NCBI RefSeq assembly: GCF_002102255.1
Contig: NZ_LQPH01000016.1
Location: forward strand, 1 to 59,023
Direction: 5' to 3'
Length of the DNA stretch: 59,023 nucleotides
From: Mycobacterium nebraskense
GTDB taxonomy: Bacteria; Actinomycetota; Actinomycetes; Mycobacteriales; Mycobacteriaceae
Shown: one piece after another, positions 1 through 8,141 of the stretch
How positions within the stretch are numbered: the first letter of the stretch is position 1
Layout: every line of letters begins with the position of its first letter
The notes under the pieces: model-generated
What the model was told of the DNA's origin: nothing
Seen by the model: only the letters and a program-made list of their open reading frames with translations
Databases searched by the model: none
Position numbers and translations under genes: made by a program

Positions 1-51
1 TCCAATTATCCCTTGCAGGACAGGCACTTTCGCGTATCTACACCCCGACAC

Positions 52-825
52 TCACAATAATCCACGAAAAATCCGGGCTAACAGCAGTTCAACTGCCCTC
101 GCGGTCTTGAATGGGAACTTCCGCCAGTAGGCATAGAAGTCTTTCTCCGTGGCGAACTCCCCGTTGCCGGCTCGCAGGTCGTCAACCTTGTCCACCGCGC
201 CGATGTACTCGCGGGTGGTCGAGGATCGCTTCGTGCTTGCAATCTTCCATGGCTGCTGCACGATCAGCTCGAGATCGTCGACCCTTCCCGGCTTGCTCTC
301 GTTCAAAGTGTAGATGCCCAGCACGTCAAGATGTGTCGTGTAGTCGGCGAATGGGCGCATCACGCCGGGAAATAGCACCTTGGGATGACGGAAGTACGTG
401 TTGCCGGTGTACAGCGTGATTCTGCTTTGCGTTCGATTGACTGGCTGGCCGGCGGCGCTCATGGCGCGTCGGGCGATCTTGACGTCGATGGCGTGAAAGC
501 CTTCGCCGAAGGCGCCGCCGCGTAGTTCGAGGTCGGGATAGCCGCGTTCGGTGCCGCGTGTTGCGGTGGCGTCCTTTAACTGCTCGACGCGGTCCACGAG
601 GAAGCTGACGATTCCGACCTCTAGGACGTTGGCGAGGGCGGCAGGTTCCTTTGGTAGCGGAAGAATGTGTCCTCCGGCGTTCAGTTGAGCTTCGAGGTCA
701 CCTTCGTCCTGTGCCACAAGTGGCCATCCGTGATCGCCGCGGCTGCGGAAGACTCCCCCGAGCCCCCAGCCGTAGTTTGCGCACTGCTGGCGAAGCCAGT
801 CCTCCACTGATACGACCTTGGCCAC
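52..825 (-). CDS. EcoRV-family type II restriction endonuclease
   Basis: 257 aa, close to EcoRV (about 245 aa). The active site is readable as YPD (D98) followed by DVK (D114, K116). The D-to-D spacing of 16 equals that of EcoRV D74/D90/K92. After that come an EcoRV-like block with Y and F before HLDVLGIYT, a loop SSTTREYIGA resembling the EcoRV recognition loop, and EKDFYAYWRKF near the C-terminus, which matches the EcoRV segment EDEFLDYWRNY. It should cleave double-stranded DNA; its specificity is not predictable by eye. The start is GTG with a poor ribosome site. It lies 30 nt downstream of the vsr-like gene on the same strand, so the two are probably co-transcribed. No methyltransferase is visible in the window; one could lie beyond base 1. 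Confidence 0.85.
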   Translation of the reverse strand: MAKVVSVEDWLRQQCANYGWGLGGVFRSRGDHGWPLVAQDEGDLEAQLNAGGHILPLPKEPAALANVLEVGIVSFLVDRVEQLKDATATRGTERGYPDLELRGGAFGEGFHAIDVKIARRAMSAAGQPVNRTQSRITLYTGNTYFRHPKVLFPGVMRPFADYTTHLDVLGIYTLNESKPGRVDDLELIVQQPWKIASTKRSSTTREYIGAVDKVDDLRAGNGEFATEKDFYAYWRKFPFKTARAVELLLARIFRGLL

Positions 826-855
826 CCTGGCAGCTTGCCAGAGTCTTCGAGCGAC

Positions 856-1332
856 TTACAGACGGCCACGCCGCACTGCTGTGGTCAAAAGCCACTTCGC
901 GCGAAGCTGAAGGTGGTGCTCAATCCGGTCCGCCGCAGCCTCGGGGTCGTCGTGTTCCCACACGCGGACAACGGCCCATCCGGCTTCTAGCAGCATCGCG
1001 TCCACTTCGCTGTCGCGACGAACGTTGCGATCGACTTTCGCGACCCAATACTCTTGGTTGGTCGAAGGCTGCCGGTAATGGGCCGGGCACCTGTGCCAGA
1101 AGCAACCATCGATGAACACAGCAAGCCTGGCCCGCGTAAACAGCAGGTCGGCCGTCCGACGAACGCCAGGAACGGGGCACGCCGCCACGCGATACCGCAA
1201 GCCGCGTCGGTGCAAGATTGACCGCAACACCAGCTCTGGTTTCGTGTCCCGGCTGCGGTTCCCCTGCATAACCTTCCGGGCAGCCGCGCTGGTATTGCTC
1301 CATCCTGCACTCACGAAACCAATTAAACGCAC
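856..1332 (-). CDS. vsr: Very short patch repair (Vsr) endonuclease
   Basis: 158 aa, full length for the family. It shows the Vsr signature in order: MQGNRSRDTKPE, GLRYR, TADLLF with the catalytic Asp, FIDGCFWHRCP (Zn ligands and the intercalating Trp-His), YW..K, and GW.VVRVWEHD. Vsr nicks DNA 5' of T in T:G mismatches that arise by deamination of 5-methylcytosine. It therefore normally accompanies a C5-cytosine methyltransferase of a restriction-modification system. It precedes the EcoRV-like nuclease gene on the same strand. The annotated GTG start could be replaced by GTG at 1311, which begins nearer to family starts. The Thr-His pair of E. coli Vsr is Ile-Asp here, a variant I recall from other members. 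Confidence 0.88.
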   Translation of the reverse strand: MRLIGFVSAGWSNTSAAARKVMQGNRSRDTKPELVLRSILHRRGLRYRVAACPVPGVRRTADLLFTRARLAVFIDGCFWHRCPAHYRQPSTNQEYWVAKVDRNVRRDSEVDAMLLEAGWAVVRVWEHDDPEAAADRIEHHLQLRAKWLLTTAVRRGRL

Positions 1333-1432
1333 CAGAGCGCGCGGTGGCTAAACAAGCTGCTCCGCCACGTGATGACGCGAGCTTATGAGTCAGCGGCCAG
1401 CGGCCTAGCTGCCCACTGCCTTGATGGAACCG

Positions 1433-1885
1433 CTAAGGCCGAGGCGGCAAAGCAGCCAGCCACCCATCCGAAAGCAGCTCCAACAGCTGCCCATCCGGAT
1501 CCCGGATCATCGCCATCGCCTCTGTCACCGTCCCCTCGACTACCGCTCCCCCGAACTCCTCGACCTTCTCCAATGCGCCGGCGAGATCGGACACCGAAAA
1601 CGAAATATGTGTCAGCCCAATCTGATCCATGACGCGTTCCGACCCGGCGTGAACCTGACGTTTCGAATAGTCCATGAGTTCGAGCACAAAGCCCTCGCGC
1701 ACCAAATAGGTCGCATGCACCCCGAGCGGCTCGGGAAGCTGCACAAGCTTTGCGGTGGGGCCGTCGGGCGGATCAAGCTCCCACCAGAACTGAAACCCGA
1801 GCACACCCTCGTAGAACCGCCGCGACCGCTCGCGATCGGAGACACACAATCCGACATGGTTGAAGGTCGTCCGGTGACTACTCAT
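1433..1885 (-). CDS. Glyoxalase/VOC family protein
   Basis: 150 aa from the ATG at 1885. The reading frame extends upstream, but that extension runs into the divergent promoter. It has two beta-alpha-beta-beta-beta halves: FNHVGLCVSD...SRRFYEGVLGF at the N-terminus and LTHISFSVSD...DPDGQLLELL at the C-terminus. These supply the His/Glu metal-ligand pattern (His10, a His in LTHISF, Glu in LLELL) of the vicinal oxygen chelate superfamily. The substrate is not predictable; lactoylglutathione lyase and extradiol dioxygenase annotations are common for this family. It is divergent from the P450 operon across 88 bp, so shared control is possible. Confidence 0.8.
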   Translation of the reverse strand: MSSHRTTFNHVGLCVSDRERSRRFYEGVLGFQFWWELDPPDGPTAKLVQLPEPLGVHATYLVREGFVLELMDYSKRQVHAGSERVMDQIGLTHISFSVSDLAGALEKVEEFGGAVVEGTVTEAMAMIRDPDGQLLELLSDGWLAALPPRP

Positions 1886-1973
1886 CGCGGCCTTTCTCGG
1901 CAGAACCCACGAGCGTAATAATGCAAAGATAGTGTAGAAAGCCGGAGTTCTCGTCGCGGAGAGGACTTTCCAA

Positions 1974-3227
1974 ATGACAACCCGTCCCGACGTCAGCGGC
2001 GACGCCATAGTCGACTTCGACCACCATTCCGACGCGTTCAACCTCAATGAGCTGGCCATCAACGCCGAGCTAAGACAACGCTGCCCGGTCGCCTGGAACG
2101 AGAACTACGGAGGGTTCTGGTTCCTCAGCAGCTACGACGCGGTGAGCCGAACGGCGAGAGACGGCGACACCTTCGCCCACAAATACGAGCCCAACGCCGA
2201 AGACGGCGTCGACTACCAGGGCGAGATGGGCGTCCCAAGACCAGAAGGCCAACCGGCCCTCGGCATCGGCGAGGTCGACGGGCCCTATCACCTGGCATTA
2301 AGGCACGCGCTGGCGCCGTTCTTATCCCCCGGCGCCGTCCAGAAGCTCAAGCCGTTCATGGAGCAATCGGCGCACTGGTTCCTCGACCAAAAAATCGAAG
2401 ACGGACAGATGGACCTCGTGCTCGACTACGCCAGCCCGGTCCCGGCCATCCTCACCATGAAACTCATGGGCCTGCCCTACGACAACTGGCACCTCTACGC
2501 CAACCTCTTCCACTCCGTCATGGCCGTCCCGCAGGACAGCGACGAGTACACCAACGCCATCGCCAAAGTCCCCGCCATGATGGAAGAAGTCATCGAATTC
2601 GCCACGGCCAGACGAGGCAAACCGCAAGACGACCTGACCAGCTTCCTCATCCAGTTCGAATTCGACGGCCAACGCCTCACCGACGAACAACTGCTCAACA
2701 TCCTCTGGAACCTCATCGGCGGTGGTGTGGACACCACCACCTCCCAAACCGCGCTCACGCTCAAACACCTGGGCACCCACCCGGAACTACGCCAACAACT
2801 CATCGACCACCCGGAGCTCTACCGCACCGCCACCGACGAATTCCTGCGCTACTTCTCGGTCAACCAAACCCTCAGCCGCACAGTCACTCACGACGTCGAG
2901 CTCAACGGCCAACACCTGCGAAAGAACGACAAAGTCGTCATCAGCTGGCTCTCCGCCAACCACGACGAGCAGGAGTTCGACCGGCCCGACGAAATCGTTC
3001 TCGACCGCGCACCCAACCGTCACGTCGCCTTCGGGCTCGGGCCGCACCGCTGCATCGGATCCCACCTCGCGCGGCTGATGTCCGAGGTGATGGTCAGGGC
3101 CGTCCTCGACCGCATCCCCGACTACCAGGTCGACCTCGACCACGTCCACCAATACTTGGGCAACCCCAGCATGACCGGACTCGGCAAGCTGCCCGTCACC
3201 TTCACCCCCGGCACCAAGCGAGGCTAG
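1974..3227 (+). CDS. Cytochrome P450
   Basis: 417 aa, typical for a soluble bacterial class I P450. Landmarks are the I-helix GGGVDTTT at about 249-256 (oxygen-activation region, with Asp-Thr instead of Glu-Thr), the K-helix ExxR at E289-R292, and the heme loop FGLGPHRCIGSHLAR with Cys360 as thiolate ligand. The ribosome site GGAGAGGAC precedes the ATG. The stop abuts the ATG of the next gene with no gap, and that gene overlaps a tocopherol-cyclase-like gene, so the three form one operon. The P450 probably oxidises a lipid or terpenoid/aromatic substrate handled by its partners. The CYP family is not assigned. Its last 95 codons are closely related to a remnant at 7843-8105. Confidence 0.92.
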   Translation: MTTRPDVSGDAIVDFDHHSDAFNLNELAINAELRQRCPVAWNENYGGFWFLSSYDAVSRTARDGDTFAHKYEPNAEDGVDYQGEMGVPRPEGQPALGIGEVDGPYHLALRHALAPFLSPGAVQKLKPFMEQSAHWFLDQKIEDGQMDLVLDYASPVPAILTMKLMGLPYDNWHLYANLFHSVMAVPQDSDEYTNAIAKVPAMMEEVIEFATARRGKPQDDLTSFLIQFEFDGQRLTDEQLLNILWNLIGGGVDTTTSQTALTLKHLGTHPELRQQLIDHPELYRTATDEFLRYFSVNQTLSRTVTHDVELNGQHLRKNDKVVISWLSANHDEQEFDRPDEIVLDRAPNRHVAFGLGPHRCIGSHLARLMSEVMVRAVLDRIPDYQVDLDHVHQYLGNPSMTGLGKLPVTFTPGTKRG

Positions 3228-4406
3228 ATGCCAGACAGCGCTCGCAGACCCGCCAACCCAGTAACGCAGATGCTGGGTCCGTTCACACGCACCGGCGGCT
3301 TCTACGCCCGCTCCTGGGGCACCTACCTGGATCGTCAGCCCGACGAGCTCCCGGTGGCCCGGCCCACCATCGCGCTGGCCGCGCAGGCGTTCCGCGACGA
3401 AATCCTGCTGGCGGGGTTCAGCCTGCTGCGCCGAGCCCCCGACGCAAATACCCTCGACCGCATCGACAGCGAAGTTCTTGCCGCACAGAACTTTTACGGC
3501 GACAAGGGCTGGCTCGACAATCCCGAGGGTTTCTTCTCCCCGCCCCCACCCCTGACCGACGTGACGGTCAAGCGCGTGAGCAGCATGGGACGCACCTACG
3601 AGCGGCTGTCCTTCGACAGCGACTATGCGCCCCACGAAGGCGAACCCGGCCGGGAACGGTGGCGCAGCTACACCGGCAACGACCGCGAGTACGCCCTGAT
3701 GTTCCGGCACCGCCGGCCGCGCCCCTGGCTGGTCTGCATCCACGGCGCGGAGATGGGACGCGCCGCGCTCGACCCCATGCTGTTTCATGCCTGGCACCTG
3801 TACCGAGGTCTCGACCTGAACGTCGTGCTTCCCGTGCTGCCCATGCACGGCCCCCGTGCGTGCGGCCCACCAAAATTCCCCAGCGAGGACGTGCTCGACG
3901 ACGTCCACGGCACCGCCCAGGCGGTCTGGGACATCCGGCGCCTCATCACCTGGATCCGCGCGCAACAGCCCGACGCCGCGATCGGGGTCAACGGCATCTC
4001 CCTCGGCGGTCTGATCTCGTCGCTGGTCGCCAGCCTCGACGACGGCCTCACCTGCGCGGTCCTGGGCGTGCCGGCCGTCGACCTGGTGAACCTGGTCGGC
4101 CGCCACGCCGGCCTCAGCGGCCACGCCGCCCTGCGCCACACGATGAACTCGGCCAAGCCCCTCGGCCGGATGATCTCGCCGCTGGCACTGACCCCACGTG
4201 TGCCGAAAAAGGGCCGCTTCATCTACGCCGGCCTCGCCGACCGGCTAGTACACCCACGCGAACAGATCAGCCGACTCTGGGAGCACTGGGGCAAACCCGA
4301 AATCCAATGGTACCCAGGCGGTCACACGGGATTCTTCCGCTCGCGGCCGGTGCAGCGGTTCATCGACGACGCGCTCGCGCAGTCGGGCCTGGCCGACAAG
4401 AGATGA
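3228..4406 (+). CDS. Alpha/beta hydrolase, P450 operon
   Basis: 392 aa. The catalytic core occupies the C-terminal two thirds: LVCIHGAEMG (oxyanion region, about 168-177), nucleophile elbow GISLGG with Ser258, acid probably Asp338 in GLADRLVHP, and His366 in PGGHTGF. The N-terminal 150 residues carry no recognised motif. No signal peptide is visible, so it is probably cytoplasmic. It starts at the base after the P450 stop and its stop overlaps the next start (ATGA), indicating translational coupling. It is likely an ester, thioester or lactone hydrolase acting on the same metabolite as the P450. The substrate is unknown. Confidence 0.8.
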   Translation: MPDSARRPANPVTQMLGPFTRTGGFYARSWGTYLDRQPDELPVARPTIALAAQAFRDEILLAGFSLLRRAPDANTLDRIDSEVLAAQNFYGDKGWLDNPEGFFSPPPPLTDVTVKRVSSMGRTYERLSFDSDYAPHEGEPGRERWRSYTGNDREYALMFRHRRPRPWLVCIHGAEMGRAALDPMLFHAWHLYRGLDLNVVLPVLPMHGPRACGPPKFPSEDVLDDVHGTAQAVWDIRRLITWIRAQQPDAAIGVNGISLGGLISSLVASLDDGLTCAVLGVPAVDLVNLVGRHAGLSGHAALRHTMNSAKPLGRMISPLALTPRVPKKGRFIYAGLADRLVHPREQISRLWEHWGKPEIQWYPGGHTGFFRSRPVQRFIDDALAQSGLADKR

Positions 4407-5404
4407 CTGCTTCCTACCTGCGATGGATAGCGGCGAGTGCGGCCAAGCCACTGGTCCATGCCTATCGGCGCACCGGTGCCGACGTGCCCTTCGGCGATCC
4501 GGTTCCTTCGCACGGGACAGAAATGGAGGGCTGGTTCTGGCGCCTCACCGATGCTGCGTCGGGTCGCGTCGTCGTTGCGCTGTGCAGTGTGAACCGGCAC
4601 CCGGACGGCGACTGGGCCACTCTGGCGGTCGCGCTGCATCCCGGCGGCGTCGTGCGCTCCGCGGCCCTGGACGGTGCCCACGCCGCATCGTCCACCTTCT
4701 CGGTGCACGCCGGGACCGCTCCCGACTGCCGCCTGGCGGCAAGCACCGATCGGCTCCAGATCGACCTCGACGGCATCCACCTCGACCTGCATTTCGCCGA
4801 TCCCTTCAATTGGCCTAAGGCCTTTGGTGGCGGCGGCTTCTTCTCTTCGGTCCCGTTCCTCAACCAATACTGGCATCCCTACCGACTCGGCGGAAAAGCT
4901 ACCGGCACAGTCGAATTCGGAAGAGACACCTGGTCGTTCAGTGAAGCCCGGCTGTACACGGAACGCAACTGGGGCGCGGGCTTCCCCGAGCGCTGGTGGT
5001 GGGGTCAGGCACACGATTTCGGCGACGCCGACGTCTCGGTCGCGTTCTCGGGGGGCCTTCTTCAGCTCGGCCCGATCCGCAGGGACGTCACCGGAGTCGT
5101 CGTGCGACTCGGAGACCGCGTCATCCGGGTAACCCCGCCGGCGCCCGTGCGATCGGACATCGGCGACGGACGCTGGACCGTGTCAGCGCGCACACCCCGC
5201 TACCACATCGAGTTGGACGGAGACGGCACCCGCGCGGATCCGCACGTCTTACCGGTGCCGCTGCCCCCGCAGCGGCGCAACATCGACGCCGACTTCGAGC
5301 ACCTCGCCGGTCGATTGCATTGCAGTGTGCGGGAGTACGGCCGGCTGGTGTTCGACGGGACCTGCGAGCTGGCCGGCCTGGAAATCGGCAGCCGGCCGGC
5401 ATAG
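4403..5404 (+). CDS. Tocopherol-cyclase-like / CrtC-like protein
   Basis: 333 aa from the ATG overlapping the upstream stop; longer in-frame extensions would lie inside the hydrolase gene. Motifs resembling tocopherol cyclases and carotenoid hydratases are MEGWFWRLTD near the N-terminus, a central FLNQYWHPYRLGGKATG, then YTERNWGAGFP and RWWWGQAHDF. In plants and cyanobacteria that family closes the chromanol ring of vitamin E on a lipocalin-like double barrel. Mycobacteria are not known to make tocopherol, so here the protein more likely binds or cyclises or hydrates another prenylated or lipid substrate delivered by the P450 and hydrolase. Family assignment is by motif recall; the function is inference. 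Confidence 0.68.
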   Translation: MTASYLRWIAASAAKPLVHAYRRTGADVPFGDPVPSHGTEMEGWFWRLTDAASGRVVVALCSVNRHPDGDWATLAVALHPGGVVRSAALDGAHAASSTFSVHAGTAPDCRLAASTDRLQIDLDGIHLDLHFADPFNWPKAFGGGGFFSSVPFLNQYWHPYRLGGKATGTVEFGRDTWSFSEARLYTERNWGAGFPERWWWGQAHDFGDADVSVAFSGGLLQLGPIRRDVTGVVVRLGDRVIRVTPPAPVRSDIGDGRWTVSARTPRYHIELDGDGTRADPHVLPVPLPPQRRNIDADFEHLAGRLHCSVREYGRLVFDGTCELAGLEIGSRPA

Positions 5405-5474
5405 ATCGACTCACCGTCGCCCCGCTGCTCCTGCCGCACACTGATCGCTTGGCCCGTCGGGCTCAGACCACTTC

Positions 5475-6776
5475 CTATGGAACCGGAATCGGCTTAATCG
5501 GGTTGCCCTGCTGGATCGACGAACAGTTCTGCGGCGGAGGCAGATTGGCGAAACGCTGCTTGATCCAGGCGATCGAGTTCGGCAGCCAGAGCATGAGACT
5601 CCAGACGTGGCTGAGCAGGTCGTACTCCTCGTAGTGGACCGCCGTGCCCTTCGCGCAGTAGTCGCGGGCCAGCGTGCGCACGTCGCCGGCGATCATCACG
5701 CCATCGCCGGCGCCGATGCCCGGCTGGTTGCCCGGCGTGCCCTCGAGCTCACCGCCGGCGCCCTGGCCGATGAACAGCGGGATCGTCGGCGTACCCCCGG
5801 TGCCCATGATCAGCTGGTTGGCACATGTGACGTAGAGCGGGATGCTCTCGGGAGTCGGGTACTCGGGTTTGGCCAGCTGCTCCCACTTCAGATCCGCGTA
5901 CCTCAGGCCGAGGACGTCGACGATCGACGCAGTCTGCATGTCGTTGTAGATCTGCACGCCGCGGTCGCTGAGATACCGCCTGAAGTCGATCTGAAACGCG
6001 CGTGCGATGCCGACGAGCGCCATCGGCATGACACCGGCCCAGCTCAAGCTGCCCTCGACGTAGTGCAGGTTGTGCGCCGGGTGGACGAGCACGCCGCCGA
6101 TCGCCGCGCCGATCAGGTGCTTGTTGACGTCGGGCGCATACGTCGGGGCGAATTCGGCGGCCCACTCGGTGGCGAGCGCACCACCGGAGTATCCGAGCAT
6201 CGCAACCTTTGCGTCGCTGCCGATGGCCGACGAGTTGAACGCCGCCCGGATCGAGTCGAGCGTGTTCATTCCGTACTCGGGACCCGCGGCGAAGTCCGCC
6301 CTCTGGCCCTCGGTGTCGGGGACGATGACCGTGTACCCCTCGGCGAGGAACGGACCGAAGACTCCCAGCTCGACGTTGGGGACAACTCCGCCAAGCGTGG
6401 GGTGTCCGCCCGAGATCGCATACGACGGCTCGTCGTCCTGTTTGAGCGAGTCGTAGGCGGACTGATAGGAGATCACCTTCGTCTTGTCCCGCAGCTCCAG
6501 CGGCTGAATGACCGAGGTGACATTGACGGTCGGGTTTCGGGTCTGGCTGGTCGACCGGTAGAGCAACTGCGTGGTCTCGAGCACCGTTGGCAAACCCAAT
6601 ATGTGGTAACGAACGCTGCGAGTCTTCAGCACCGTTCCCGGCAAGATGTCCGGCAGCGGCGGATGGCCGGTGTACGAGTAGAACGGATCATTCTTCGGAT
6701 GCGGCGGGGCTATGGCCCCGCCGGGCAGGCCACTCCAATCGGGATACCGACCTGCTGGTTGTCGTGATGCAGTCAT
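5475..6776 (-). CDS. Secretory-lipase-family (LIP) hydrolase
   Basis: 433 aa; ATG preceded by AAGGGGAGTCC. The nucleophile elbow is GYSGG with Ser197, followed by ALATEWAAEFAPTYAP, a pattern typical of fungal/actinobacterial secretory lipases (PF03583). DPFYSYTG near the N-terminus also fits these proteins. The C-terminal acid/His are probably within GDGVMIAGD and LLSHVWS. No clear signal peptide is seen, although the family name implies export. It lies 21 nt downstream of the E2-like acyltransferase gene on the same strand, so it is probably the second gene of that operon. Likely activity is on acylglycerols or other esters. Confidence 0.8.
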   Translation of the reverse strand: MTASRQPAGRYPDWSGLPGGAIAPPHPKNDPFYSYTGHPPLPDILPGTVLKTRSVRYHILGLPTVLETTQLLYRSTSQTRNPTVNVTSVIQPLELRDKTKVISYQSAYDSLKQDDEPSYAISGGHPTLGGVVPNVELGVFGPFLAEGYTVIVPDTEGQRADFAAGPEYGMNTLDSIRAAFNSSAIGSDAKVAMLGYSGGALATEWAAEFAPTYAPDVNKHLIGAAIGGVLVHPAHNLHYVEGSLSWAGVMPMALVGIARAFQIDFRRYLSDRGVQIYNDMQTASIVDVLGLRYADLKWEQLAKPEYPTPESIPLYVTCANQLIMGTGGTPTIPLFIGQGAGGELEGTPGNQPGIGAGDGVMIAGDVRTLARDYCAKGTAVHYEEYDLLSHVWSLMLWLPNSIAWIKQRFANLPPPQNCSSIQQGNPIKPIPVP

Positions 6777-6797
6777 GGACTCCCCTTAAGCGTGGCG

Positions 6798-7748
6798 CTA
6801 CGCCTTGGCTTTCGACGGGCTCGACCTTCCTGTGCGTGCGGCGGCTGGCCTCTTGCCGTTAGAACGCACCGAGGCTCGCTCCCCCTCGCGTGGCGGGATG
6901 GTCTTGGGCACCGGGTCGAAGGCGGCGGGATCGGCCAGGTACGCGCGGAAGATGCCGGCCATCGTCGCCGCCTGGTAACCGTCGACGAACCGGTGATCCA
7001 GGCCGATCGACAGCGGCAGCACCGGACGCACGACGGGTTGACCGCCCAGCGCCAACACCTTGTCCTTCACGGCGCCGATCATGATCCCGAGCGGCACGTG
7101 GCAGAAGGTCGGCCACGGGGCGGCGGCCGTGTCGAGGCCGTAAGTGCCCACATTGCTCACGAGTACCGAGCCGTAAGGGCGAGCTTCCAGCCCAAGGAAG
7201 GGAATGGGTAACTGAAGGCTTTCGGTGACGAAGCCGAGCGCATCCATCACTGGGCGAAGCAGCAACGGCGGCAGCCCCTTGACCATCGCCTTGCTCTGCT
7301 TGAACTGTGGATCCTCGTCGTGGCGAATGCGTGCGACATGATCGGCGAGTTCCTTGGCGATCACCCAGGGCGGTTTCTCATCGATGCGACGCACAACGGT
7401 GCCCGATAGATCGGTGCCGGCTGCTTCGGCCCCGGTTACAAGATCTGTCCGCAGCGATACCACGAAGAAGCAGTCGACGGTCGGTGACGGCAGGAAGCTG
7501 CCTAACACGACCCGGCCGTTAAGGCCCGGCAGTGCTTCGATGACCTTGCCGACAGCTCTACCGACGAGGTCCATGGGGGTGACGTGTTGGCCCGTTGCCT
7601 CGCGGACCTGGCGCAGGTACTCGAGCAGCCGCGCCGCTTCGATATCTATCGTCGCCCAAATGATTGGGTCTTTCCTCGGCCGCCAGGTGGCCATGGCTAT
7701 CTTCCGCCAGACGGAGAACGGGATGGCGGATGGAGTGGTCCACATCAT
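6798..7748 (-). CDS. Stand-alone 2-oxoacid dehydrogenase acyltransferase (E2) catalytic-domain protein
   Basis: About 316 aa from the ATG at 7748, supported by GAGGA seven bases upstream; the longer frame reads into the P450 remnant and is not credible. Near the C-terminus is LSIGLDHRFVDGYQAATMAGIF, split here as LSIGLDHRFVDG plus what follows, the DHRxxDG catalytic motif of chloramphenicol-acetyltransferase-like E2 domains. VLVSNVGTYGLD also matches E2 cores. There are no lipoyl or E1/E3-binding domains, so this is not a conventional dehydrogenase subunit. It could transfer acyl groups from CoA to another acceptor, perhaps a lipid, given the downstream lipase. Such lone E2 domains occur in mycobacteria, but their role is not known to me. 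Confidence 0.75.
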   Translation of the reverse strand: MMWTTPSAIPFSVWRKIAMATWRPRKDPIIWATIDIEAARLLEYLRQVREATGQHVTPMDLVGRAVGKVIEALPGLNGRVVLGSFLPSPTVDCFFVVSLRTDLVTGAEAAGTDLSGTVVRRIDEKPPWVIAKELADHVARIRHDEDPQFKQSKAMVKGLPPLLLRPVMDALGFVTESLQLPIPFLGLEARPYGSVLVSNVGTYGLDTAAAPWPTFCHVPLGIMIGAVKDKVLALGGQPVVRPVLPLSIGLDHRFVDGYQAATMAGIFRAYLADPAAFDPVPKTIPPREGERASVRSNGKRPAAARTGRSSPSKAKA

Positions 7749-7842
7749 CGGAATTTCCTCTTCGAAGCAGGTACCCGAGTCTCCATCCAGAGCCGGGATG
7801 CGGCCAGAGGACAAGGTCCCCTTGTCGGTGGCAAACAATGTC

Positions 7843-8105
7843 GACAAAGTCGTCCTCAGCTGTCTCTCCGCCAACCACGACGAGCAGGAGTTCGACCGCG
7901 CACCCAACCGTCACGTCGCCTTCGGGCTCGGGCCACACCGCTGCATCGGCTCACACCTCGCGCGGCTGATGTCCGAGGTGATGGTCACGGCCGTCCTCGA
8001 CCGCATCCCCGATTACTTGGTCGGCGTCGACCACGTCCACGAGTATTTGGGCAACCCGAGCATGACCGGGCTGGGCGAGCTGCCGGTCACCTTCACCCTG
8101 GGAAA
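7843..8105 (+). pseudogene. Cytochrome P450 C-terminal remnant
   Basis: This segment encodes the P450 C-terminus (SANHDEQEFD, then RAPNRHVAFGLGPHRCIG, ending GLGELPVTFTLG). It matches bases 2928-3210 of the intact P450 almost throughout. Everything upstream (about 315 codons) is missing. A 24-bp in-frame piece encoding RPDEIVLD is also deleted, precisely between two copies of TCGACCG in the intact gene. After the homology ends the frame runs on into the 3' end of the convergent kinase gene. It is therefore a non-functional remnant of a duplicated or related P450. It occupies most of the gap between the E2-like gene and the kinase-like gene. Confidence 0.88.
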
Positions 8106-8141
8106 GAGCCGAGCAGCCGAGATACCTTGCGGCCGTGGTGA

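Noticed and set aside
1921..1940. GATAGTG near the first P450 promoter as another TetR operator
   Set aside because: Only the left half matches; the second half shows no dyad symmetry.
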